Assembly (NCBI GenBank): GCA_963920575.1
Contig: OY986971.1
Coordinates: forward strand, 10,108,779 to 10,172,778
Source of the DNA: Narthecium ossifragum
Taxonomy: Eukaryota > Streptophyta > Magnoliopsida > Dioscoreales > Nartheciaceae
Direction of reading: 5' to 3'
DNA: 64,000 nucleotides
Part shown: in pieces, positions 36,046 to 47,886 of the stretch
Position numbering within the stretch: the first letter of the stretch is position 1
How the letters are laid out: each line of letters begins with the position of its first letter
Position numbers and translations under genes: made by a program
Notes under the pieces: generated by a model
The model's database searches: none
Seen by the model: only the letters and a program-made list of their open reading frames with translations
Told to the model about the DNA's origin: nothing

Positions 36046-36088
36046 GAGATTCGATAAGGGTAGGGCTCGGAACAACAAAACAGGTACA

Positions 36089-37384
36089 CTAGAGGACAGG
36101 ATAAGAAGTACATGGAGAAGAAAACAGCTGCGGAAACTCCTGCCGCATGCGCGCTTCGCGCTCCCAAGTCACCTCCTCGGTGCCTCTGTGCCTCCACAGT
36201 ACCTTGACCAAGGGAATCGTCTTGCCCCGCAAGACCTGATCCCTCCGGTCAAGTATCTGAACTGGCTGCTCAACAAAGCTCGCGTTTGCCTCAAGCTCAA
36301 TGTCATCCACTCTGATGACATGAGACGGGTCTGGGTGATACTTCCTCAGCATCGACACATGGAAAGTCGGATGCACAACAGACATGTGCTGAGGAAGATC
36401 CAGGCGGTAAGCTACCTCGCCCACCCTCTCTAAGATCTCAAACGGCCCGACAAACCTCGGCGCCAACTTGCCACCTCTGCCAAACCTGACAGAACCTCTG
36501 TACGGCGATGCTCGCAAAAACACTCGGTCGCCGACTGCAAACTCCAACGGTCATCGCCTCTGATCTGCATAACTCTTCTGCCGGCTCTGAGCCGTCAGAA
36601 GCCTCTGCCTGATCTGTACCAACCTATCTGACGACCGCCTGATGATGTCTGGACCGGTGAGTGAAGCCCCTCCAACCTCTGTCCAACATACTGGGGAACG
36701 ACACGGCCTACCATACAACGCCTCGAAAGGTGCTACTCCAAGACTGGACTGGTAGCTGTTGTTGTAGGCGAACTCCACCAAGGGAACGTGCTCCTCCCAG
36801 CTGCCTCCTGCATCGAGGACACATGCTCTCAGCATGTCCTCCAAGATCTGGATCGTCCGCTCTGACTGCCCGTCTGTCTGCGGATGGAATGCCGTACTGA
36901 AAGTCAGGAGTGTGCCAACTGCCTCCTGAAAGTCTCGCCAGAACCTGCTGGTGAACCTGGGGTCACAGTCTGATACAATAGAAACCGAAACTCCGTGTAG
37001 TCTGACCACCTCTCTGACGTACAAACTGCCCAACCTGTCGGTCGAGTCTGTCACTCGCATAGGCAGGAAGTGCGCCGATTTTGTCAATCGATCAACGATG
37101 ACCCAAATCGCGTCATTCCCCCTAGGAGATCTCGGTAGCCCAGTCACGAAGTCCATCGTGATGTGCTCCCACTTCCAGTCAGCTAGTGGAAGCGGCTAAA
37201 GTAACCCCGGAGTCCGCTGGTGCTCTGCCTTGACCTTCTGATAGGTAAGGCAGCGCGATACGAACTCCGGCACTGCCCTCTTCATCCCGCGCCACCAGAA
37301 CTGTCGCCGAAGATCCTGGTACATCTTGGTGCCGCCGGGATGAACTGCAAAGCGAGAGTGGTGGAACTCTCGTAGGACGTCGTC
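36089..37384 (-). pseudogene. T1 integrase and chromodomain with premature stops
   Basis: The part 37179-37384 has FHHSRFAVHPGGTKMYQDLR and the start of the integrase zinc finger; the second Cys pair position reads [22 protein letters not shown] (first Asp), [16 protein letters not shown] (second Asp) and [20 protein letters not shown] (Glu) follow in 36551-37156, so the DDE set is present. 36089-36547 holds the linker VHPTFHVSMLRKY and the chromodomain PLVKVLWRHRGTEEVTWERE. Stops at about 37385, 37180 and 36550 break an otherwise continuous frame; each is consistent with C-to-T change of Arg or Gln codons. Confidence 0.88.
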
Positions 37385-40046
37385 TCAAAGAACTGGATCT
37401 GCTGGAACCGCTACTCTGCCTCGGAACCGTAGCCCTCCGTCTGGCGATGCTGTCCAGTCTCCGTATGCGCCCTCCGTGCCCGCTGCTGTGCGTAACTCCT
37501 CGAGCTCTGGGTCGCTGTGCTGTGCCTCTAACACTCTGGCTAGGACTGTTGGCACACTCTGCACTGCGTAGAAGAAGCTGCTGGATCCCCGATCCTCAAA
37601 CTCGAGCCCAAACTGGCTCGCCGTCTCTAGAGCCTGCCACTGCCGCACTGACAACCCTGCAACTGCTGCTCTGGTGTCTCTCACCTGTCTGCTCAGCGCG
37701 TCTGCTACGACGTTTGCCTTACCAGGATGGTAATGCAACGCAAAGTCGTAGTCCTCCAGTAGCTCCACCCAGCGTCGCTGCCTCAGGTTGAGGTCACGTT
37801 GGGTGAAAACGTGCCTCAAACTCTTATGGTCCGAGAAGACTGAGAACTTCTCGCCATAGAGATAATGCCGCCATGTCTTCAGGGCGAAGACCACCGCTGC
37901 AAGCTCCAAGTCGTGAGTCGGGTAGTTCCTCTCATGGTTCTTCAGCTGACGAGAACCATAGGAAACTATGTGGCCCTCCTGCATGAGGACACACCCCAAA
38001 CCCTCACCGCTAGCGTCACAGTAAACAGTGTAACCAACGCCTCGCTCGGGGACGATCAGCACCGGCGCACTGGTCAACCTCGTCCTCAGCTCCACGAAGG
38101 CTCGCTCACAAGCTTCATCCCACACGAACGGGACGGCCTTCTGTGTCAGTCTGGTCAACGGTCCAGCGACTTTGGAGAAGTCCCGCACGAACCGCCTGTA
38201 GTAACCCGCCAGGCCCAAGAAGCTACGGACCTCGAACACTGTCCTCGGTCTCTGCCACTGTACCACTGCCTCGACCTTGGCCGGGTCAACTGAGATCCCT
38301 GCTGCCGACACCACGTGCCCAAGGAATCCCACCTGTGCAAGCCAGAACTCGCACTTGGAAGCCTTGGCATAAAGCCGATGCTCCCGAAGTAGCTGCAATA
38401 CTGTCGCCAAGTGTCGCTCGTGCTCCGCCTCTGACCGGGAGTAGATAAGGATGTCGTCGACGAACACCACCACGAACTCGTCTAGGAAAGGCCGGAAGAT
38501 CCTCTGCATGAGATCCATGAACGCTGCTGGTGCGTTCGTCAGCCCAAACGGCATCACCACGAACTCGTACAGGCCGTACCGAGTCCGAAAAGCCGTCTTC
38601 GGGATGTCGCAATCTCGAACCCTCAACTGGTGGTAGCCGGTGCGGAGGTCGATCTTCGAGAACACTGAAGATCCTCGCAACTGGTCAAACAGGTCATCGA
38701 TCCTCGGCATTGGATACCGGTTCTTCACCGTCACCCTGTTGAGCCGCCTGTAGTCTATGCAAAGTCGAAGGGTACCATCCTTCTTCTTTGCGAACAACAC
38801 TGGCGCCCCCCAGGGAGACATGCTGGGACGGATGAAACCTCTACTGGTAAGCTCGTCTAGCTGGGTCCTCAACTCACTCTGCTCTGCTGGTGCCATCCTG
38901 AAAGCTGGGAGAGAGATCGGTGCGGTACCCGGTACCAGGTCGATCTCAAAATCGACCTCTCTGGGCGGTGGAAGCCCTGGCAACACCTCGGGAAACACAT
39001 CGGTGTAGTCGCACACGATCCTGGGAAAACTGCTCTGCTGCACTCCCTCTGACCCAAATAGGGACAGGCTGGCCAGCAAGGCTGAAAGCTCGCTGCCACG
39101 CCTCCCCACACCACAACTAAAGGAATCGGCTGAAAACCGATCCCCCAACAACACAAACTGTGTCCCATCGGGTGTCCAAGCGACCACCCTCCGGCGACCA
39201 CAGTCGATGACAGCTAGGTATGCTGCTAACCAGTTCATACCGAGTATCACATCGAAGCCTGTCATGTCTAGCACCCGCAGGTCTAGACAGACACGGAGGC
39301 CTCCAACCTCCAAAGAACAAGATCGGCAGACCCGGTCTACCCTGACTGTGCGTCCGATCGGTGAATCTACAGACTGTGCCACCTCTAGCCAACTCGTCTC
39401 TAATCCTAGCCATGCCACACACATGCAAGCAATATAGGAATGAGATGCCCCAGAGTCTATCAGCATATCTACTAAAGAAATAGAAAGCTGAAAGATACCT
39501 CTGAGGACGGTTGGCTCTGCCGCTGCCTGCTGATACTGCTGTGGCTGCTGGTACTGCTGCGGCTGCTGGTACGGCTGGTAAAGCTGAACGGTGTCCGGCT
39601 GCTCACGCGCCGGAAGAGCAAACACACGCCCCCGCTGCCCACCTCCACCTCTGGAGCGGCTCGGTCCAGCCCTTGACCCGCGACCACCACCGCTCCCCTG
39701 CCAAGCACCGTACCCCCCGCCTCTACTGCCCTGCGGCACAGCGCTCTGCGCCCCTCGCATGGGACAGTTCTGACTGAAGTGTCCCGGCTGCCCGCACTGG
39801 AAACACGTGGCTGGCGCGCCGCCAGGCTGCTGACCCTGGCCTCCCCCTGACGGAGCCTGCCTAGACGGCCCGGCCGTCAGGAGAAACTGGCCTGGAGGAC
39901 TCGGCAACTGTGCCTGGAACTGCTGCGGGTGCTGCGACCGCTGCTGAAAGCGTCGCTGACGCCGCGGGTTCCCTCTGCCGAATCCCCCTCGGAACCGGGG
40001 CCTTTGTTGCTGTGAGCTGGTAGAGACTGCCGGTGGAACTGCCCGG
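37385..40046 (-). CDS. T1 gag C-terminus, protease, RT and RNase H (open frame)
   Basis: The frame is open from the solo LTR edge at 40046 to a TGA at 37385. Counting from the Met at 39907 (840 residues): zinc knuckle [14 protein letters not shown] at 35-48 with all four ligands; protease DSGA at 151-154; RT with [20 protein letters not shown] near 387-405, [11 protein letters not shown], and catalytic FVDD at 482-485; RNase [14 protein letters not shown] with Asp631; then the DALSRQ end. The upstream open part is Arg/Gln-rich nucleocapsid tail. This is the best preserved coding region of any mobile element here, but it lacks its natural start because gag is split, and integrase follows only after a stop. 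Confidence 0.92.
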
Positions 40047-41425
40047 TGTTACGAGCGGTCTACTCGTGATCCTCTCGTAATGGGTCTCTACTACTCCAAT
40101 TGATCAGAATCGGCCTGATCAGACTTGATTTGAGTCCAATTGGCTGATTTGGCTAGCTGGATCGGATCTGGCTTGAGTTGGATCGGATCTGGCTGAAGCT
40201 GGATCGAATCTGGCTAAGCTTGATTGGATGGGACTTGACTGGGTCAAGTCTGAAGTGATCTGGATCAAGCTGATCGGCTTAGATTGGGCTGGATCCGGAT
40301 TAACGGGCTCGGCTGAATCAATTAGACTTGGCTGAGTCTGATTCAAGTTGGCTGGCTGAACCAGCCTGGATCCGAGGGTTGAGAAGTCGCCGGAGTGGAT
40401 CGCCAGCGTAGGGACGGCGGCGGCGGTCGGGATACTTCCAGGAAGGGTCGCCTGGAGGTGGGGATGAGATCTACCGGCTCGGATCGGTGAGGTAGGTGGC
40501 GGATCGGCCGGATCTGGGAGATGGACGGTGGGGGTTTGGGTTCACCGGCGTCGGGGACGACAGGGAGCTCGGCTGGGGCTTGGGACGTCGAGAAGATGGT
40601 CGGGAAAGGGTCGTGGGGAGACAAGGAAGGTTTTAGGAGGGTTTAGGGGTGAAATCGGGGACGGGCGTGGGGTTGACGGCGAAGGGAACGGAGGTCGGTT
40701 GCCGAGGAAGGCGCCGGAGATGGTGAAGGGCGACGGGAAGGGTATGGCCGGAGTCGTGAGGCTTAGGGGAAGACGTTGGAGTGATTAGGTGGCGACGGGG
40801 GTGGCCGGAGAGGGAACGGCGGTGAGGCTAGGGTTAGGGCACGGGAGAGAGAGGAAGGAGATGATTAACAGTAGTGGGTGACGTGGCGCTGACGTGGCGG
40901 TGGGGTCGCTGACGTGGCGGAGAGAGAAAGTGACGGGGAGAGAGAAACACTGGTGGAGGCGGTGCCGGCTGCGGAGAAGATGACCGATGGGGGAAGAAGA
41001 TGGATCTATGGTAGATATCGGGTGGAATCTACTTTACTTCTACTCCTATGATATTCTACTCCTATGATAACTTATCAACTACTCTTAATCATTCATCTCA
41101 TGCCTTCATCATGCATCATCATCTAATACAAACTACTAAGGTCCTTTTATAGAGACCTTGACAGAGTCCTAATCCACTAGAAAAACCCCCTTACTTAATT
41201 AGCAAGTAATAAGGTTTCTGACTCAACTCAACTTCCTAACTCAAAGGGACTCTTAATTAATTCCTAACAATCAACTAGGATTCAATAAAAGACTAATGAT
41301 AAATACTAATTAAATACTCTAGTTTGAACTAGGGAAGTCCAAGTCAAACTAGGAAAGAGGTTGAACCAGCTTGGTTCCTCTTCTGGGTTCGGGTCCAGTT
41401 GGTCAAGTCGGATCGACTCGTATCA
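40047..41425 (-). mobile_element. Solo LTR inserted in T1 gag
   Basis: TGTTACGAGC...CTCGTATCA, 1379 bp, flanked by perfect CCCGG (40042-40046 and 41426-41430). Read on minus it has a TATAAAAGG box near 41141-41160, giving the orientation. Left third shows many TCTGGCTTGA-like words, right third AT-rich. No coding domain; open frames near 40343-40788 are compositional. Confidence 0.93.
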
Positions 41426-41430
41426 CCCGG

Positions 41431-42167
41431 CGTCTCTCATCCTGCGACTACGCCTCCACAACTAAGGCGCAGTTCAGAACTGCTGTGTACGTCTGAAAGC
41501 GGTGGGAACACGTCTGGCGTCTGATCTCTGGACGAAGACCCCACTCAAACTGCCGTGCCCTGGCCACTGGATCTGCTGCCACTGCCCCCGCAAAACGGAC
41601 CAAGTGCTTAAACCGATTGGCATACTGCTGCACGGTGCGAGTACCCTGCAAGAGGGACTGGTACTCGCGAGACAAGGCGTCACGCGTACTCTCCGGGAAG
41701 TACGCGTCCAAGAACAACGCCCTGAACTCCTCCCACGTCGGCTCCTCTCCGCCACTAGTGTGCTGGGCAGGGCACCACCAGTCAAGGGCGTCACCATCAA
41801 GCTGGAACGCCGCGAGGGTGACCCGGATCCGGTCATCCCCGACGAAGAGAGCGTCGAGAACGCGCGTGACTCCTAGGAGCCAGCCGTCTGCCGTGGTCGG
41901 ATCTCCAGTCTCACCGCTGAACCTAGGCGGGTTCAGCCGCTGGAAGTCCATCATGACCGCTGCCGCGGCCCGCCCGTCGACCGGAGCGAGGACCCCCTCC
42001 TCGGCGAGAGGAGCCTCCTCCTGTGCGACCGCAACCGTCGCTGGTGATGGTACAGTCCGTCGAGCTCTGACCGTCCTGACAGGTGCTACCCTGTCTGGTC
42101 GAGCGGGTCGACCAGGTCGTGCCCCACCTCGACCAACAACCGAAGGTCGGACTCGAGCTCCCGACAT
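41431..42167 (-). pseudogene. T1 gag N-terminal and capsid part, split by solo LTR
   Basis: The likely start is the Met at 42167 (MSGARVRPSVVGRGG), preferred over the upstream in-frame Met at 42266, which would add a hydrophobic stretch foreign to Gag. The capsid region has FQRLNPPRFSGETGDPTTAD, ALDWW, WEEFRALFLDAYFPES and EFEWGL-like blocks typical of Tekay Gag. A TAG near 41448 stops the frame just before the insertion, and the continuation resumes at 40046. Confidence 0.85.
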
Positions 42168-42339
42168 CTGTGCAATCACCAATGACAACGAGCGTTCACT
42201 CGTCAGAAACCCAAGACAAAGCAGCACAACATAAAGCGAAAAAGCATAACACATCAAAAGGAGCATGCAAGGATGTTCTAGACATAGAACTAACCCATTC
42301 CACGCTCAATCTCAACCGAATCCTGATCCTAAACCCTGG

Positions 42340-42368
42340 GACCTACAACCTATGCTCTGATACCAAGC
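42340..42368 (-). other. T1 primer-binding site
   Basis: Minus strand reads TGGTATCAGAGCATAGG three bases inside the 5' LTR, a perfect match to the initiator tRNA-Met complement core TGGTATCAGAGC. Confidence 0.92.
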
Positions 42369-44764
42369 TGTCGCGCCCCGACCCGTGAAAGCCCAACCGG
42401 GCCGGGCGACGCGAACCAGAACCTAACCAACGCGGAACAAGAACGACGAGGGTTCCCTCTAACCTATTGGTCTCCCTAGCAAATCACCAAAGCACCCTCA
42501 ATTAAAACAATATTATTTAGCAAACCTCGAACCTCAGATTAAAAACTCAAGTGTTAATATATACAAATCCTCGGAGAGGGGAAGATTCAAAGTACAACAT
42601 CACTCCCGTAGGAGACTAACTAACAAAGGATAAAAAGTCACCAAGATCGCCACCTCTCAGACTCCACCTGGCGCCGCCGCACCGCCAACCAACTGTCCGG
42701 TAGGGGCCACAGAGGAAGAACTGACGCCTGCACCTGCAAAACGCAGCCCGGATAGGTGTGAGCACTAAGCTCAGTAGGGATCTACACTACAACACACTGA
42801 AGGAAGAGGGAAACGCAACAGTGTCGCCCTCGAGTAGGATTTGGGTGTATACAGGGGTCCCATAACCCCACCGCGTGTCCCTGGTGCCCAGGAGCAGCGC
42901 ACAGTTGGAACAACACTGGTGAACACACAACTGCAGGGAACAGCACTGCAGGCGGGAAAAAGGCACCGCTGGGTAGGCAACACCTCTACCCCAGGGTCCG
43001 CACAGTGAGACACCGGCTACACCTCAGCATACGACTCAAGGCCGACACGACCTCTACAATCATCAAGAACAAGTGCGCCAGTCATCTAAGCCTATCATCG
43101 AAACTACTGGGCACCACCATTCAAACCGGGTCCTAACAGCCCAACCCCGGTCCTAGGGCTAAGTTCGAGCTTCCAGCCTCGGGACGGCGACCCAAAGATC
43201 ACCCATGCCCTAACCAATGCAACTAATGTACACAACAACAATGCATGCTATGACATACACAGATAAAAGGAAAGGCATGCAACAGTATGTCAAGCATCAT
43301 ATAAGTCTACTGGATCGCTGCAGCGATACCACCGACCGTTGCCAGTCGATCCGCAGCGGGTCCCGGCATTACGACGGTACCGCGACCGTCAACCACAGAC
43401 TCCTGCAACGGGAAGCAACCCCGAAAACGATGATGGACAAAACACAATATAATATTATATCCCGAAATATAATATTATATTCAAAAACACCCAAAGCCTC
43501 TACTTAGGGGCTAATTGATCCCGTCGATCCGAAGTCCAACCGACGTCGGATTCAAGATCCATTAGCCACCAGTAGGTGTATAAACCAGGATCATCATATC
43601 CAAAAATCATAATCATCCAACGGTTGGATTAACGGAAAAACGCTAATCAAAAATCATTAATCAAACTAACTTACCCATTAATTGCTGCAACGCAGCCCTT
43701 CAGGAAACAATTCATAACAAATCGTACATAAATCGAAAAAATATGAAACAAGATGGAATGGAAAGCTAACGAGTAGAGATACAGCTCTTATGTTTATGAA
43801 AAGCCAAGATCATGTACTCGCCGGCCGAAAAACTCGCCGCAAGACGGCTGTTTCTCAAGAACAGCAGAAAACCAGAAATCCGAGACTAATCTTGCATAAA
43901 ACTTACTCAAAACTCAACTGATTAACATGAAACTTAAATAAGTTATTTTACAAGGCATGAAGAATCCAAAAAAGCAAGGATCAACAAGATCCAACGGCTA
44001 GATCTCAAGAAAACCCGAAATGAACACAGTAGGTATAACCCTACCTAGCTTCGCTTTCCTCGGCTGATTCCCCGCGATTTGATCGCCAACAAGCTGCCAA
44101 ACCACACCAGGAGCCTTCCTCTCGTTGTCACGAATCCAACGAGCCAAAGAGCACCCAATTTGGTGGCCGGAGGAGGGAGAACGGACTGAAAGAAGCTCGC
44201 CGGCGGTAAAGGAAGAAACAGAGCACCGCGGGAAAGAGAGAAGGAGGGAAGAAGAAGAGAAGGAGAAGGAGGAAGAGGAGGGGAAGAAAAGAGGGGAAAG
44301 GGGGAGGGGAAAGCCGGGAAAGAGGGGAAAAAGCTGGGGGAAAAGGGAGGGGAAGACTTCCCTCTCTGACAAGGGAGAGCGACGGCCGACGGCCGTCCTC
44401 GCGAAAGAGAAAGACAGCACCGACTCAATCATGATCGATCTCCAGGGCATGTGAGATCGATCTCCTTTGCAATCCAGATCGATCTCCTTGAAAACCAGAT
44501 CGATCTCCTTTGCAAAAATCCAGATCGATCTCCCTAGCCATCCAGATCGATCTCCTTTACTCAGAAAGGCAAACTTGGGCTAAAACACAAGCCCAAGCTC
44601 AGATCTTCCGATCTCGGGTTCACCTAGCCATTCTAAACAAACACGAACACAGACAAGGCCAGTGTGTGCATACGCGGGTGTGAAAGAAACCAACAAGGCG
44701 CAATTTACCAAATTGTCCTTGCGGTCTACAGCGAGCCACAGGGGTAGAGGGACAGGTCCTCACA
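42369..44764 (-). repeat. T1 5' LTR (right copy, 2396 bp)
   Basis: TGTCGCGCCC...GGTCCTCACA on plus, parallel to 34083-36015. It includes the segment at about 43350-43815 absent from the partner, with paired AATATAATATTATAT words. GATCGATC sites occur at 44433-44557, within U3 for a minus-strand LTR. Confidence 0.93.
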
Positions 44765-44769
44765 GCGTT

Positions 44770-46477
44770 AGGTCGAGGGTCTGGCCCGTTTGGTCTTGTT
44801 TTGCGATCTTCTTGATTGCGGAGACCCCAAGGGCAATTTGGTAAATTACACCTTGACGGTCGGTTGCACACCCGCGTTGTGCACACACAGCCCTTTGATT
44901 GATTATTGTGCCTGTTAGAACCTTAGGTGAGCTTTGGATCGGAAGATCCGGGCTCGGGCGCGACAGCTGTTAGCCCAGGGACGATCGATCTGTCCTGGGG
45001 ACGATCGATCATTCAATGGGCGATCGATCGGTCCCAGGAACGATCGATCGGTTCGGGGTCGGCACTGATGTTGACATGTCCGGATAAGGACGCAAACCGA
45101 CCTAGTCCGATCGATTGCTCTGGGAGCGACCGAGCGGACTTGGGCTTATATAAGCCCACGAGCAGCTCTGCTTCTTTTCTTCTTCATCTTCCTCCTTCTC
45201 TCTGTTGAGGCTTGGGTTTCGTATGGGAGGCTATTCCAGAGGCTCGGAGATGTTGGTAGCAAGGGGAGGAGCAGATCTACACCTTCCAAGCATGGATTAA
45301 TTGAGGATTAATCATGGATTAGCGTAGAAAGGCAGGATTCTTCACCTAGGGCTTGATTAGTTGTTCCTGGTTGTTTGGTTCCTTAATTAGTTGATCAATC
45401 TATGCTAGATGGTTATCCTAGGTGTGATTAATATATGTTTGACGCTTGATTGGATTTTGGTTGGATTTAAACCGGATTTAAGTGAGTTTTTCCTTGATTT
45501 ATTCATGGATTTCTGTTCTAGCAGAAACAGCTATGTTCTAGCTTGTTTTCCTGCTTTTAAGTGCATTATCACAGTTGATTTTCAACATAAAAGTTTTAGA
45601 TGTTTGAGCTATATTTCGATTCCAATTGGCTTCACATTTTTTCGATTTATGTACGATTTATTGTGAATTAAATGGCCAGGTTGTGCAGAACAGAGAAGCT
45701 TGTTTAATTAGTGAATTTAAGTGGTTTTTGTATATATGATTGATCCGATCTTTGGATATGTGAGTCAAAATATGTTATTGAGTGGATATATCAAGTTTCA
45801 CTTCAATCGGACGGTTAGATTGGAAGTTATGATTTTCCAAAGTTAGTAGTTCGTTTGCTTTAATTCGTTAAATCTAGCTTTTCATTATTGTATGTTATTA
45901 TAATGCGTAGGCCCTGCGTGCGGCATCTGGGTAAACCAAGGGGGTCTCATCCCTTGGGATATGTAGAATAAATATCTGCTTTCCATAGACCACTGCTATG
46001 TATACCCTTTTGGCGAGCAATAGGCTACGCCCATACTTGTATCTTATTTGACATATTGTTGCATGCTCATAGTTCTATATTTGTGCCTGAGCATTGAGTT
46101 GCATCTAATTGCATTAGAAGCATAAGGTTAGGACGTGGGCGATGGGTTGATCGCCGATATGAGACTCTCGGGTAGCTCGGATCTAGCATTAAGACTGTGG
46201 TTTGGTAGTAAGGTTTAGGGCAAGATCATTGTTATCAGCTTTGTGTGCTTGAGGTTTAGAGGTCATGATGTTTCTCTTTTTCCAAGGTTAAGGTGGTTTA
46301 CTTTTCTGTTACACCTTCGGGTGGGTTTAAATTTCTGTTGCGCCTTTGAGCAGTGTAGTACCAGTGTGGTAGTTCGCACGTTGAGGAGCGCTTGGAGCTA
46401 ACGTGATCCTTATCATGGTTGCCTACACTTCGAGGACGCCTAGAGCCAGCGTGATCCTCATCGTGGTTGTATGCTTG
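44770..46477 (+). repeat. T0 LTR continuation after T1
   Basis: Resumes the T0 LTR (GGCCCGTTTGG, then GGCAATTTGGTAAATTACAC at 44832). GATCGATC sites, palindromic TATA region, a hairpin and AATAAA follow in order to the S2 insertion. No coding sequence. Confidence 0.82.
45142..45157 (+). promoter_or_regulatory. TATA region of T0 LTR
   Basis: GGGCTTATATAAGCCC is a perfect 16-bp palindrome centred on TATATA, about 30 bp after the last GATCGAT-type site. Confidence 0.65.
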
Positions 46478-46867
46478 TGTGTGGACCTGTCCCTCAACTC
46501 CTGGGACGACCGTCTAGGTTGGGCCGTGGCTCGTTGTGGACTACAAGGGCAATTTGGTAAATTGCATTTTGTCGGTTTGTTTCACAACCGCGTGTGCACA
46601 CATAGCCCTATGTTTGATTTATGTGCTTGTTAGAACTTTAGGCGGGCTTTGGATCGAAAGATCCAAGCTCGGGTGTGCGAAAGCTTATCTTTAGGACAGC
46701 TGGTGGCCCATGTGCGATCAATCGCTCATGGGAGGGATCGATCGGACCTGTGTCCATTGTCTGGATAAGGACGCGGCTGATGTGTCCGGATAAGTACGTG
46801 GCTGACATGTTCGGATAAGGACGCGAACCGACCTAGTCCAGCCTTATCCAACCGATCGGTCTTAGGA

Positions 46868-46939
46868 CCGATCGATCGGACTTAGGACCGATCGATCGGA
46901 CTTAGAACCGATCGATCGGACTTAGGACCGATCGATCGG
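46868..46939 (+). promoter_or_regulatory. Four phased CCGATCGATCGG palindromes upstream of TATA in S2
   Basis: The 12-bp palindrome recurs at 46868, 46888, 46908 and 46928, exactly every 20 bp, with unit GACCGATCGATCGGACTTAG. A shorter CCGATCGG lies at 46852. The TATA-like CCTATAAGTA starts about 8 bp after the last. This resembles an upstream promoter element; no binding factor is known to me. Confidence 0.7.
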
Positions 46940-47886
46940 ACTCGAGCCTATAAGTAACCCGAGACCCCTCTGTTTTTTCGGTTTTTTCTTCTCCTCTCCT
47001 CCTACCTTAGAACTTCTCGTTTGGAGCTTGATCCAGCGGCTTGGGAAGCTTGCCAGGAGCTAGAGGAAGAGATCTACACACTCCTTGGACGGTTTGATTG
47101 AGAATCAATCGTGGATTAGCTTGGTTTGGTAGGTTTCTTCATTAAACCTTAGATTAGGTGTTTGTGTGTTGTTTAATTGATTGTTCTTCAATTAAACTAT
47201 GCTAGTTGAGGCTTGATAGCTTGCTTATCACCTGATTAAATTTTGGTAGGATTTTGTTTGGATTTGGTGTGGATTTAAGCAAGATTTCATTATATTATTT
47301 TTCAATTTTCTGGTTTAATTTGAACAGTGGTGTTCTAACGTGCTTTCTGAGCTGTACGTGCATGATCTAAGTTGGTGTTCTGAATAAAAGTTGTGAATCC
47401 GTGTGTTAGCAGCGTTCTTTTCCAACCGGATTCATGATTTTTGGAGCGATGTACAATATCTGATGAATTAAATGGATTGTCTGTGCTGAAATAGGACAAT
47501 TAGCTTGATTAGTGTAATTTAGTGGGTTTTAATTATTTAATTAAGTTGATTATTGGCTACGATGATCTTGATGATCTTTGGAAGAGATCGACAAACTTTG
47601 GTTTTAATCAAACTTTTTTTCAATAGGATTTTGATTGATTTATCAAATTTGGATTTTTCCTGAAATTGTAAGTTTTGATTAACTTTTGTTTAGTGGATTG
47701 ATCCGGTTTTTGGATATGTGATTCGGGGCATGCCGTTGAGTGGGCAAATCATGTTTTGCATCAATTGGATGGTTAGATTGATAATTATGATTTTCCAGAG
47801 TTAGTAGAGCATTTGCTCTAATTGGATAAATTGAGCTGTTTGTTATCGCTTTATAATAATGTTATTATATCTGCCTAGGCCCTGTG

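Larger units (their letters stand above)
34083..44764 (-). mobile_element. Element T1: full-length Tekay/Del-like chromovirus
   Basis: Two LTRs (34083-36015, 1933 bp; 42369-44764, 2396 bp) enclose gag, pol and a chromodomain on minus. The target duplication is GTGTT (34078-34082) and GCGTT (44765-44769), one C/T mismatch. Long LTRs, the HPTFHVSMLRKYHPDPSHV linker and a C-terminal chromodomain are typical of the Tekay (Del) chromovirus clade. It is inserted 38 bp into T0 and its gag is split by a solo LTR. Three premature stops lie around integrase, so it is not autonomous. Confidence 0.94.

Noticed and set aside
40343..40788. Gly-rich and Pro-rich frames as a gene in T1 gag
   Set aside because: They are inside a solo LTR bounded by CCCGG duplications.
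46852..46945. Regular 20-bp repeats as a CRISPR array
   Set aside because: The whole 20-bp unit is repeated with no unique spacers, in a plant LTR beside a TATA box.
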